Shown in pieces: positions 54,412 through 64,000 of a DNA stretch of 64,000 nucleotides. Source of the stretch: Nephrotoma appendiculata (Eukaryota > Arthropoda > Insecta > Diptera > Tipulidae). The notes beneath the pieces are model-generated. The model was not told where the DNA came from, made no database searches, and saw only the letters and a program-made list of their open reading frames with translations. The DNA lies in the NCBI GenBank assembly GCA_947310385.1, contig OX371225.1, positions 69,329,571 through 69,393,570 on the forward strand. Direction: 5' to 3'. Each line of letters opens with the position of its first letter. Positions within the stretch are counted from its first letter, which is position 1. Position numbers and translations under genes: made by a program.

Positions 54412-56244
54412 CTCTTGTAGCATTAAGCATGATGTGAAGGGTATTCAAAAGAAAACAAAATTTTTATCGATCAAAAAAAAAAATAAAAAAACTGAAAATT
54501 TTATCAAAGTAGAAAATGGAAAAAAATATCGTCCCCAACATGCTTGCTATAGAATTGATCCAAATAGAGGCTTCGAATCGGTTGTTGCGCGGCTAAGCAT
54601 CATGGTATGGGGTGGGTAGAAGCATATTTGGATCGGTTTTAACCGCTAAGATGGAACATAAAAAAAAACTAATTACCCGAAATTAATTTCACCGTGCCAC
54701 TCACCCTAATTCATCCTCAATTTTTGATTTAAATTTTTCTCATATTTTGGAAATTAACAACGCCAAAAAAATAGATTTTTTACAACATCATTCGTAAACA
54801 TTTGTTCTTTTATTACACCAATAAATCAATAAAAAAAAACAAAAAAAAAATTAATAAAAATCAAAAATATAATTAAGGAATTTAGAAAGAAAATTTAAAA
54901 ACTATCTAGCTATCTATAACTACAACCCTATCCAACTTAACTAATATTTTAGCCACCCGCCACCAACTTAACTACGAATGAATTATTTAAAATAAAGAAA
55001 AAATCTATTTGTCTAGTGAATTTACGTAATAACAAAAAAAAATATATAAATAAAATTCTTACAGTGTTGATTGTGTTGCTGTTGCGTGATGAGTCCAATA
55101 CAAAGTTGAGGTTGTGTTGAATGCTGATTGTAATGAAGATTTGTATTTTTGGCGGTTTTTTTTATAATTGATTATTGTTATTATTATTTCGAAATTAAAT
55201 TTTATAACTATTAATATTTTTTTTTTTTTTTTTGTATTTTTACTATTTTTGTTGTCATCACTATTATATAAGATGTATATTATATTATTATCAATTATTA
55301 TACATTATCATTAGGTTGCTTGGATATTTTACGCGTACACCATTAAATTATACTTTTTTTTTTTCATAACTTATTTTTAATTATTAAATGTTATAACTGA
55401 TTAGTACGGTCATATACATAGTACAAGGTCATTACCAACCATTTAAAGTATGTATATGCAACTGTAGTATTTACAACTTAAATTTAACAGTGGTTTAACT
55501 AATTCCACCGCATTTTGGCTTATTTCAATTTAGATTTTTTTTTTCATTAAATTTGGGTTCGAGCGCCTCTTAAAATTGATTAGCACATAAGTTTTTCATT
55601 ATTAACATCACACATTCACTCAAGTTATCAAAAAAAAATATTTTTGTTTAGTCACACAAAAAAAGTAATATGTATTTCACTATCTCGTCTATAGCCACTA
55701 GATCACAAAATTTAGTCTTTTTTTTCACTTTTATATGATTTAGAAAAAAAAACAAAAATCTTTATACTCAGATACTTCGCATATAATTTGTTATTAGATA
55801 AAACTAATAATACACTTAATTTCAATTTTAACTTAACTTAGTTTCTAATATTTCTTACATTAATTTTAATTTTTATCATTTTTTCTCAAATAAATTTTAT
55901 TTTTTATTTTATATTTTTAATTTTAAAACGCGCACGGAATGATCGCCCAAACTTAACTGCCTCAAAAAAAAAATTTTCCTTATCCTCGCAAAAAACAAGA
56001 TCATCACCGAAAATCCAAAAATCAATTTTTGCTAAGTCATTTTGGTCTGCCGTATCGACCACTCGATATTTTTTTTCAGCTTAATTGAACTGCCTTATCA
56101 ATCGATATTAACACCTTTTCACGATCAGTTCAACTACATTTTCAACTACACAATATCGCAGTCAACATTTAGGCGTTAAATTAAATAAATTGCGGAAATA
56201 AGAAAAAAAACTTGGAACGAAGCCGTTGGGAATCGTTACACTCG
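54412..56244. mobile_element. 1.8 kb insertion in the left foldback arm, LTR-like ends
   Basis: 54416-56240 begins TGTAGCATTAAGC and ends GTTACA, flanked by CTCT (54412-54415) and CTCG (56241-56244), a 4-bp target duplication with one change. The right arm shows the uninterrupted sequence GAGCTTC joined to the TTTAAA side. The TG...CA ends suggest a solo LTR, but it holds a Tc1-like fragment near its left end, so it may be composite. Otherwise it is very AT-rich. Confidence 0.65.
54434..54619 (+). pseudogene. Tc1/mariner-like transposase scrap
   Basis: A 61-codon frame with ENFIKVENGKKYRPQHACYR and ending SIMVWGG, the conserved piece before the second catalytic block of Tc1-like transposases (xVMVWGG). 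No other part of the enzyme is nearby. Confidence 0.5.
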
Positions 56245-56283
56245 TTAAAATAATATTTTTCTGTATAGATAAAATCCCTCCAA

Positions 56284-57505
56284 TAATAATCACTGAATTT
56301 ATTACAACAGCCCATACCCACAAAAATTGATCATAATGCATTGAACTTCCTTCCTATGCAAGAAATGGATACCCCTGAATTTATTACAACTGCCCACACC
56401 CACAAAAATCGATCATAATGCATCGAATTACATTCCAATGCAAGAAATATGTATCCCTGAATTTATTAGAAGAGCCCACACCCACAAAAATCGATCATAA
56501 TGCATCGAACTTCCTTCCTATGCCAGAAATATGTATCCCTGAATTTATTAGAAGAGCCCACACCCACAAAAATTGAACATAATGCATCGAACTTCATTCC
56601 TATGCAAGAAATAGGTATCCCTGAATTTTTTGCTACAGCCCACACCCACAAAAATCGATCATAATGCATCGAACTTCCTTCCTATGCCAGAAATATGTAT
56701 CCCTGAATTTAATAGAAGAGCCCACACCCACAAAAATCGAACATAATGCATCGAACTTCATTCCTATGCAAGAAATAGATACCCCTGAATTTATTACAAG
56801 AGCCCACACCCACAAAAATCGATCATTATGCATCGAACTTCCATCCTATGCAAGAAATAGGTATCCCTGAATTTATTGCAACAGCACACACCCACAAAAA
56901 TCAATCGTCATGCTCCGAATTACTTTCCAATGCATGAAATAGGTATCCCTGAATTTATTACAACAGCACACACCCACAAAAATCGAACAAAAAGTTGTAA
57001 TAAATTCAGGGATACCTATTTCTGGCATAGGAAGGAAGTTCAATGGATAACGATCGATTTTTGTTTGTGTGGGCTGTTGTAATAAATTCAGGGATACCTA
57101 TTTCTTGCATAGGATGGAAGTTCGATGCATAATGATCGAGTTTTGTGGGTGTGGGCTCTTCTATTAAATTCAGGGATACATATTTCTGGCATAGGAAGGA
57201 AGTTCGATGCATTATGATCGATTTTTGTGGGTGTGGGCTGTAGCAAAAAATTCAGGGATACCTATTTCTTGCATAGGAATGAAGTTCGATGCATTATGTT
57301 TGATTTTTGTGGGTGTGGGCTCTTCTAATAAATTCAGGGATACATATTTCTGGCATAGGAAGGAAGTTCGATGCATTATGATCGATTTTTGTGGGTGTGG
57401 GCTGTTGCAATAAATTCAGGGATACCTATTTCTTGCATAGGATGGAAGTTCGATGCATTATGTTCAATTTTTGTGGGTGTGGGCTGTTGTAATAAATTCA
57501 GTGGT
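56284..57505. repeat. Head-to-head arrays of an 82-bp satellite
   Basis: Forward units begin GAATTTATTA at 56295, 56377, 56459, 56541, 56623, 56705, 56787, 56869 and 56951, an exact 82-bp step. Each contains GCCCACACCCACAAAAATCG, ATCATAATGCATCGAACTTC and CCTATGCAAGAAAT. From about 56997 the same unit is inverted, with AATTCAGGGATACC at a step of 82 bp (57009, 57091, 57173, 57255, 57337, 57419). About 8.6 forward and 6 reverse copies. Open frames across it (MHYDRFLWVW types) on both strands are products of the repeat. Confidence 0.97.
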
Positions 57506-58115
57506 AATTATTGGAGGGGTTTTATTTATACAGAAAAATATTGTTTTAAAGAGCTTCACTTTTAGGGACAGTTTTTGGCAATTGAACTATTCCAATATAT
57601 TGTAATTTATTTATTAAAAACTTCTTATATCACTCAGAGAAAAAAGTTGTTGAAATAACAATTTTCATATGCAAAATCAATAAAAAACATAGGTTGTTTT
57701 TGGCCAATAAACGAAGTTATTGCCGTAACAATTTTATAGTTATTGATTTTACTACCTTTAAATCGACACAATAATTGTTATATCAATAAGTATTTAGTTC
57801 CGTTCAATAACTTGACGTTTTAAATTGGACGTTCTTTAGTTATTATTCCAAAAAATTAAATTAGTAATTTGTACAAAGAGCGTAATAATCATAGTAAAGG
57901 ATATTCTAGATAATATGGGGGGTGATGGTACTTACCCTGACAGGGTGAGGTTGAGCTTGAGGTGAGGTTACCAAGACGTTGGAAGGTTGGAACGCATTTT
58001 GAATATATATAATATAAACTATATATGTTCAACACCATCTTGAATGGGGGCATTTACCTATAGAGGGTGCTATTCTCGTGTAGAGGCTATAATCCTCCTA
58101 AAAAGAAATCTCTAC

Positions 58116-58207
58116 AGAGTCGTGTTGCTGATATTGCGGCACTAATTTGGTGGATGGAGTTTACCAGTACCACCAAGTTAGTGCTGCAATATCAGCAGCA
58201 CAACTCT
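58116..58207. ncRNA. Long hairpin 1, small-RNA-precursor-like
   Basis: 38-nt arms 58116-58153 and 58170-58207 pair with four differences, three of which are G-U pairs if transcribed on the plus strand. Loop 16 nt. Total 92 nt, in the size range of a miRNA precursor. Expression is unknown, so this is a structural call only. Confidence 0.4.
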
Positions 58208-58210
58208 CTA

Positions 58211-58283
58211 GAATTCAATGTTTCCATTAGTGCGAAACCAAGCAATGGAAGCTTGGTTTTGCACAAATGGAAACACTGAATTC
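58211..58283. ncRNA. Long hairpin 2, small-RNA-precursor-like
   Basis: 33-nt arms 58211-58243 and 58251-58283 (GAATTCAATGTTTCCATT and its inverse) with three differences, one a G-U pair. Loop 7 nt. It lies three bases after hairpin 1, giving two adjacent hairpins in the transposon interior. Confidence 0.4.
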
Positions 58284-59456
58284 TTTACATTAAAAATTCG
58301 GTCGTCTCATCAGACTGTGACCAAACTACAAAAATATTGAAAATTTTTGAACTTACATATAAAGTATAAGTATAATGCTTTAGCGAATTTTAATCATTAC
58401 CGAGAACAGTCACGTTGTAAATGTAATAACTTTAGTTATTGAATTAGTAATTTAATCAAGTCCTAATGTTTATTTTAACAACGAACATTGTCCGATCAAT
58501 AAATTTAGTAAGTTTAGAATTGATAACTAATACATTGTCATTACAATAAGTGTATTTATTAGTAAAACTATGTAATTTTATTGATAGGATACATGTTTTT
58601 GTTAAACTTAAAACTAAGTTATTCATTAAACAATTTTATTGCTGATTTTCGAAAAATACGATTCAATAAGTCAAAGTTATTGAATTAAAAACTTTTTTTT
58701 TTCTGGGTGTATAAACCAGTGTTCAGTACGATACAATGATTTTAAACGGTTGCTCCCATTTGGGGTAGTTTTCTAGGGGCTTAATTATGCCATTTTATTG
58801 TAATTAATTTGTATAAAAATTCCAGCACTATACAACAAAAATTCACAGAAATGCAAAAGGCGTGGTGTGACGAAAAATAAGGTTTTTAAAAATTGCTTCC
58901 CTTAGGGGGAGTGTTTTGGGGGTTGAGCTATGCTAATATGTTGTAGTTAGTTTGTTAAAAATTACAGTATCACTCATTAGCTGAAATGACAACAGCATGG
59001 TTTAATCAAAAATTAGGTTTTAAAAGAATTTCATCCCTAGGGGATGTTTTTTGGGGGTTGAACTATGCCAATATATTGTAATTAATTTATAAAAAATTTC
59101 AGTACCACCCCCAGTACGATACAATATATATTATCAGCAATGCGATAAGAATGTTGTAAAGAAAAATATGATTTTTGAAGAATTGCACCCATTAGGGGTA
59201 GTTTTTTTGGGGTTGAACTATGCCGATAAGTTGTAATTAATTTGTAAAAAATTCCAGTACCACCCTCAGTACGATACAATAAATATTAACAAAAATACGA
59301 AAAGTGTGGTGTAGCTTTGTCTAACGCCAGCCCACACACGAATTGCAGGATAACGGGATCTGTAAAAAATTTGTAATTAATTTGTAAAAAATTCCAGTCC
59401 ATTTTCATTGGATTGTGCTACAAGTGCTGGTGCAGCATTAGGGTCATCCGTTCAAT

Positions 59457-60500
59457 AGCTTTAGAATTTTAATTAACAAATATGATTTTATATTCGAAGT
59501 TCTAGATGATTGGTTCTAGATGATTAGTAATTTCACAATGGTGGTTGATTTTTTTTATTGACATTCTCAAACGAAAAGTTGTCGGAAAATTTTGACCAGA
59601 AATTATGCAGTGCACTCATAGCGTTTGAGTAGTTTACATTTAACGGACAATAACAAGACATCGCAAGGGTTTGTACGCAAATGCCACTATTATCGGATGA
59701 TTTCGATAGGCTTAACCTTTCAAAAGAAACTTGATAAGGACAAATTTCGATGTGAGGTATTAAATACTATTGGGGTTATTAAATGACCTAAGAAAGTAAT
59801 CTCTTTTCTAAGTAATTGGCATTTGTTGCATTGCAGTTTTGATGACTGATTTTGAACAATTTTGCGAGTTTATCATCCCGATATATAAATCCTTTGAGGC
59901 CTTGAAAACCTCGAAGAACATGATGAGAAGGGCTATTAAAAGGGATGGTGCTTGGTAAGATTTTGCCTTCACCACGCATTTCTCGAACTTGCTTATTTCT
60001 CTCGTCCTTGTGTGTTTGTGGGAATCGGTAACGTTGAATGTGGATTAGTTTGGATCTAGTATATACATAGGTTAATGTTATGCTGTACTCCGTTAATGGT
60101 GGTTAGTCGGTCACCTTTGGAAAAAATATGTTTTCGTCTTCTATATTATTCTCGGTATCTAAATTTTGAGTGATTTACTGTATGCATACGTGCTTGTCGA
60201 TCGCCGGTCATTTGTTTGATGGATATTTGGATTGTAGGATCTTGGGTATTGTTTCTAATTTTGGCTGAACATTTATTAACTTTACGTTTTCCGTTAAAGT
60301 GTTATAGCTACTATAATTTGACCCTTGTACTTGACTAGTTGTATAAGTATGTGAGGACAGCGTACTTAGGTTAATCTTTATGTTCACGCTAGCTCGCTTC
60401 GCGTTGTACCAACAATTCAAATACAATTCGCCGTTCAAAGTTCAAATACAAGTTATTCTTTAATTAATACGACATCGCGAATATTGAAATTTCCAAAATG
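59457..60500. other. No recognised gene
   Basis: 59640-59735 contains a relative of the 32.1 kb foldback MITE (TTACATTTAACGGA, then TATCGGATGATTTCGATAGG). Two polar minus-strand frames (59788-59979 and 60208-60438) show no family motif. They may be pieces of one degraded protein, but I cannot assign them. Confidence 0.45.
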
Positions 60501-60639
60501 ATTTGACGCGCTGCTGTATATATTGCCACCTGGTAAACCTTCCAACTGGTACGCTTTTATTGATCTCTTCCTGAGGCAAGTAAAAGTTGGCGAAACCTAT
60601 TAGGAAGTGCGGCGGCGTTAAAGTATCAAACGTCGCATC

Positions 60640-61450
60640 ATCATCTGCAGTTGCGTATGCACAGTAACATATGGAACATCTGCCGCACCATATCTGGCGA
60701 TTCGTACATTACAGCAACTCGCCGAAGATGAACACAGTAAGCACACCAAGGCAAACCATATCCTAAAGCTTATCTTCTAAAAGGGGGAATGGAATTGAGT
60801 AAGTGGTCAAGCAATCATCCTGACCTATTAAAGGGATTACACAAGCATGAGATCTTGAGCGGCAACTTTATCATCGCAGATGAACAATCAATCAAAACCT
60901 TAGGGATAGGCTATAGTCCGTAGGCCGATTGCATCGAATTCCAAATACTGTTTCCACCGAATGACAAGAAATTAACGAAACGCCAGTTCTTGTCGGAAAT
61001 CTTCAATCCTTTGCGATGGCTGGTACTATTAATCATCACTTGTAAAATAATGTACTAAAGGCTATGAAGTCTCGACCTAGTCTGGGACGAAGAGCTGCCA
61101 GCAGTTAAAAAGCTAGATGTTGGGATCAAGGTACGTTCGAACTTCAAGGATTCTTTGATGCGTCCGAGCATGCTTACGCGGCTGTACTGTATAGCAAAGC
61201 ACCATCAATGGCAAAGTACAATCAGTCTTTTGACGACGAAAACCAGGATAGCACCGGTAAAATCAAAATTGACGATACCTCGACTCGAGTTATGCGACGC
61301 GGTATTGTTGAGTCGGTTAGTTCAACAAGCAAAAAAGATCCCGGAGGTTAACATAAGTGTAACAACCTTATGGTCCAACTCCATATGATTACGTTGGCAT
61401 GGATTAGAAATCATTTGTCGCACATCGAGTGGCAGAGAATCAGCAGAATA
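60640..61450 (+). pseudogene. BEL/Pao RT and RNase H remnant
   Basis: Frames around 60660-60740 give TYGTSAAPYLAIRTLQQLAE, the conserved block before the catalytic box. The YVDD itself falls in a deletion near 60775. 60790-60900: KWSSNHPDLLKGLHKHEI. 61130-61200: FELQGFFDASEHAYAAVLYS (RNase H start, catalytic Asp). 61210-61440 (two frames): TTKTRIAPVKSKLTIPRLEL and TLAWIRNHLSHIEWQ. Dead copy, with shifts roughly every 200 bp. Confidence 0.88.
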
Positions 61451-61589
61451 CGACCAGCATCCAGTCATGGCATTTCATCCGGTCAGAAGACAATCCATCC
61501 CAGAGCTGGTGGAACGGCCTGGAGTTCTTACACCACGCGTTTACAACAAGCGAAGATGTGTAATACAAAACCGCTGAAGAGAAGAAAAA

Positions 61590-63160
61590 CATGGTCACCA
61601 CATATCTGCAACTGAAAAATATAGAGTCTCCAATCCAAACCTTAATCCATCAGGTCGCTGATACGAATAGCAATGCAGATATTAAGATGGCGAACAAAAG
61701 AAAGGAGAGTAATCGACCAGGAAGAGTGGGACTTAGCCTTGTCACGGCTAGTAGTAGCAGATCAACAGGAAGAATTTGCAGCAAAACTATCGCTACTGAA
61801 ACAAGGTAAACAAATCAATAAACGTAGCAGATATATTTCGCTCAACCCATTCCTCGAGCAGAGAAACATAATTCGGGTCGGTGGAAGGTTGGAAAACTCG
61901 TCCCTATCCTACGAGAAAAAACATCCCGCCATCCTATACATTACAAAGGGCCATTCACCAAGTTAGTATAGGAGTGGGAACATAAAGAAACATTACACGG
62001 AGGCAATGCGCTAACTTTGGTGTTCCTTCAGGAAAAAGTCTGGATCATCAGAGGCGTCCAAGCAATCAAACATAACAACCATCAATGTATTCGCTGCCAT
62101 CGATTCAAAGTCGCAACCACAGAAGAACTAATGGGAAATTTACCAAATCCCCGCGTTACTGTATCACGCCCGTTCATCCACACTGGAGTGGACCCGGCCC
62201 AATTCATATACGAACTAGCAAAGGTCGCGGAAATAAGGGATACATGTGCATATTTATCTGTTTAGCTAGCAAAGCAATCCACATCGAAGTGGCCTCAGAT
62301 CTTTCAACAGAGGAATGATTCACCGCTCGTCGAGGTAATGTGGCACACATGTACAGCGTGACAACGGAACTATAATTTCGTGGGAGCACAGAAGGTAGTA
62401 CAACCGCTTACTTGGCATTTCATTCCACCAGCATCACCACATCTTGGTTTACTATGGGGAGCAGGGCCGCCCCGGTGGCAAAGTGGTTAGCATGCTTGCT
62501 CCAGCGACCGGAGGTCCCGGGTTCGATTCCCGGTGGTGACAAGGAAAAAATTTCACGGCTGGTTTAGGATCAATGAATTAATCACTCATTATCCGAAATG
62601 AAAAAATGATTATGAAACCTCATATGAGGCGGCCAAATCCCTTGATGGGATATAGTGCCAGAGAGAGAGAGAAATGGGAAGCAGGGGTTAAATCTATAAA
62701 AACCCATTTGAAGAAGCGCATATAGGCGACACCAAGCTCACATTTGAAGAGATAACAACCTTGCTGAATAAAAGCCAAAAAATAAATAAAAGCATGAATG
62801 AATTCAAAGCCGCTCTGCCTCTATCTGAGGATCCCGAATCATTAGCCGTACTAACGCCCGGACATTTCCTGATTGCGGAGATGCCTTATTAGCGCCACCA
62901 CAAAAAAAGCAGCTAAACCAACACAGAAATGCCTGTCTCGATGGAAACTCGTTCAGAATATGCGTACTCAATTTTGGCAAAAGTGGGTATCCGAATATTT
63001 ACATCGTTTGCAATAACGGACCAAGTGGTAACAAACACGGACAAACCTGAAAAAAGGAGATATCGTACTATTGCGAGACGAACTGCAACCACCAGCTGAA
63101 TGGAAACTTGGCCGAATTGTAAAATTGCACACCGGCGATGATTGATAGAAGAGAAAATGA
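61590..63160 (+). pseudogene. BEL/Pao integrase, interrupted by a SINE
   Basis: 61673-61966: LNPFLEQRNIIRVGGRLENS and KKHPAIL, the pre-integrase block. 61950-62100: a shifted HETLHGGN..., then NHQCIRCHRFK, the H-H-C-C zinc domain. 62160-62320: FIHTGVD (first catalytic Asp), KGYMCIFICLASKAIHIEVASDLS. 62350-62400: RDNGTT-NF-G-like second Asp block. After the SINE, 62700-62890: LTFEEITTLLNK (catalytic Glu) and SLAVLTPGHFLIAE. 63055-63145: LRDELQPPAEWKLGRIVKLH, the C-terminal domain. Several shifts. Confidence 0.88.
62454..62686 (+). mobile_element. tRNA-derived SINE
   Basis: The SINE body is 62467-62673 (about 207 bp). Its head is tRNA-like: TGGCAAAGTGGTTAGCATGC (A box) at about 62475 and GGTTCGATTCC (B box) at about 62520, the internal RNA polymerase III promoter. 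A unique body follows and the 3' end is a GAGA repeat. Flanked by ATGGGGAGCAGGG (62454-62466) and ATGGGAAGCAGGG (62674-62686), a 13-bp target duplication with one mismatch. Inserted between the second Asp and Glu blocks of the BEL integrase. The tRNA of origin could not be assigned safely. Confidence 0.93.
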
Positions 63161-63299
63161 CAGCCAAGAGCCATTAATAGAAGAGAAAAATCAAGAAAAG
63201 CAACAACATCTAGCCGAATATCATGTACCCACAACTCAAATAAGAAGGCAATAACCTCATCGAAGGACGAAGCAAGCCTCAACTACTAAGCAAGTAATT

Positions 63300-63837
63300 C
63301 AACATACCTGCCTCTTACAGAGTATAATAAGCTTTGTATTCGGCAACCTATGGTCTGAAGAATCAAAATTGGTCGAAACAAATCCGTCACCGTCAGTACA
63401 TGGAACAACTCGGGCATGTACTTTGACAATATTGCCAAAGTATAGAAGTGCTTTCGACTAAATGGGATCTGGTAGTTCGGTACAACTTGTCGGGTTATTT
63501 GCAAGAATTAAATAACGTGAAAGGCCTGACCTTACTTGACAGAGCCTGCAAAGATGTACAACTAATTAGATGTGATCTCATCCTACAACAGTTACAATGG
63601 CAGTTTAACAACATTATCCAAGACAACGAGTTGATAATGCATAGCAACATCGGTCAACGTAGGACGAGACGTGGAGTACATACAATAGGGTACATAATGG
63701 AAGACATGTTAAGGCTATTGTCGCAAAGAGAAGCAGAACTGTACGAACATCAGTTCGATCAGATACAGGGACACGAAGCATACACGTTAAAACTTCTGAA
63801 AAATCAAACCTTGATTATTGTCAACACACCGACATGA
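63300..63837 (+). pseudogene. Env-like (insect retroviral fusion protein type) fragment
   Basis: From about 63415 the frames give HVYFDNIAK-like text, then (63448) KWDLVVRYNLSGYL, the conserved first part of the F-type envelope protein of insect errantivirus and baculovirus relatives. Later comes QRRTRRGVHTIG (63655-63690), a furin-type R-x-R-R cleavage site followed by a small hydrophobic start, then a helix-forming stretch (LLSQREAELYEHQFDQI) and LLKNQTLII with a glycosylation sequon. Stop at 63835. The transmembrane end is not seen. Upstream frames are broken, so the gene is dead here. Located directly after pol, as in env-bearing BEL/Pao elements such as roo. Confidence 0.65.
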
Positions 63838-64000
63838 GAATGGTCGAGTGTTTATATCCGATCTTACACTGTTCAAGGAATATACTATATAGAACGAGTC
63901 TTGTTCTAGCTATTCCGCTCGCCTACTTTCAGATGGCATTAAGATTCGATTTAATGGAGCTGTGTTATCGCTTAGTTTATTCATCATGGAAAGTATCGCA

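Larger units (their letters stand above)
57628..58712. mobile_element. 1.08 kb inverted-ended element in the right foldback arm
   Basis: 57631-58709 begins CACTCAGAGAAAAAAGTT and ends AACTTTTTTTTTTCTGGGTG (inverted termini with few mismatches). Flanked by TAT at 57628-57630 and 58710-58712, and the left arm of the foldback shows the uninterrupted target (CTTCTTATATAAACC complement). No transposase, so it is a non-autonomous DNA transposon; the 3-bp TAT duplication gives a hint of the PIF/Harbinger type only. Interior contains two strong hairpins (58116-58283). Confidence 0.85.
53563..59456. mobile_element. Foldback (long inverted repeat) element with 9-bp target duplication
   Basis: The element is 53572-59447, ending ATGACCCTAATGC at the left and GCATTAGGGTCAT at the right. 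It is flanked by CCGTTCAAT at 53563-53571 and 59448-59456, a perfect 9-bp target duplication. Arms pair through 53572-54415 with 57550-57630 plus 58710-59447, and further in through 56241-56300 with 57490-57549. The centre near 56997 is where an 82-bp satellite flips direction. Two later insertions unbalance the arms: 54416-56240 on the left and 57631-58709 on the right. Without them the palindrome is about 3 kb. No transposase is encoded. A 9-bp duplication and long repeated termini fit Drosophila FB-like/Mutator-type elements. Confidence 0.93.
60510..63837 (+). mobile_element. BEL/Pao retrotransposon remnant with env-like part
   Basis: Plus-strand order: RT (60640-61060), RNase H (61130-61450), integrase zinc and core (61800-62400 and 62690-62870), the C-terminal DUF5641-type domain (62880-63150), then an env-like region (63300-63837). 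Many frameshifts. A tRNA-derived SINE at 62467-62673 splits integrase. No LTR is within the window; the element may continue past 63837. Confidence 0.9.

Noticed and set aside
56466..57565. Several 60-70 codon frames with MHYDRFLWVW on both strands
   Set aside because: They recur with the 82-bp satellite and switch strand with it; they are repeat readouts.
59788..60438. A host gene on the minus strand
   Set aside because: Two unlinked polar frames with stops between, no motif, no splice signals that join them convincingly; kept only as unassigned sequence.
62467..62545. Functional tRNA gene
   Set aside because: A and B boxes are present, but the acceptor and anticodon stems do not pair well and the sequence continues into a SINE body with a target duplication.

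Overview
The window looks like accessory or heterochromatic DNA from an insect nuclear genome, most likely a fly. The supporting signs are very AT-rich sequence, short GT-AG introns, a metazoan histone 3' stem-loop, and a dense mix of BEL/Pao, Ty3/Gypsy, LOA/R1-like, Jockey/CR1-like, Helitron, Tc1 and rosa-type (DD41D) mariner elements, a tRNA-derived SINE, foldback elements and satellites. The species cannot be named from the sequence. No conserved housekeeping gene is complete here; the only probable host genes are small secreted cysteine-rich peptide genes.

Layout. 1-3.4 kb: satellite of about 184 bp with higher-order repeats. 3.9-6.6 kb: broken BEL/Pao element, then a CT microsatellite. 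6.9-15.1 kb (copy A) and 21.5-25.7 kb (copy B): a segmental duplication holding a minus-strand Helitron remnant and a two-exon cysteine-rich peptide gene. Copy A also has a second peptide locus and a Jockey/CR1-like insertion; copy B has a solo LTR. 15.2-21.2 kb: a Ty3/Gypsy gag-pol broken by a 3.1 kb LTR-ended insertion (4-bp target duplication), which holds a Tc1-like element, which holds an inverted-repeat segment. 26.7-28.5 kb: minus-strand non-LTR remnant. 29.2-31.7 kb: orphan histone 3' end, a third complete cysteine-rich peptide gene and a 28-bp perfect hairpin. 32.7-37.5 kb: LOA/R1-like element (minus) split by a DD41D mariner with a full-length transposase. 38-39 kb: BEL gag remnant. 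39-47 kb: gene-poor, with a 2 kb array of an 8-bp repeat. 47-52.4 kb: scrambled minus-strand Ty3/Gypsy material. 53.57-59.45 kb: a foldback element with 9-bp target duplication, 150-bp repeats in its arms and head-to-head 82-bp satellite arrays at its centre. 60.5-63.84 kb: BEL/Pao pol with an env-like fragment and a SINE inserted in integrase.

The observation I rate highest is the cysteine-rich peptide family. Four loci share one design: a signal-peptide exon, a phase-0 intron of 65-78 bp, and an exon built on CX3C-X6-CX3C helical-hairpin spacing (one unit at 30.4 kb, two tandem units at 8.5 and 23.2 kb, an expanded derivative at 9.2 kb). Between the two duplicated copies the intron differs at 1 of 65 bases, but the cysteine exon differs at 18 of 57 codons, 17 of them amino-acid changing, with all nine cysteines kept. 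That is the signature expected of a fast-evolving secreted effector family (venom, saliva, immune or reproductive). The function is not visible in the sequence.
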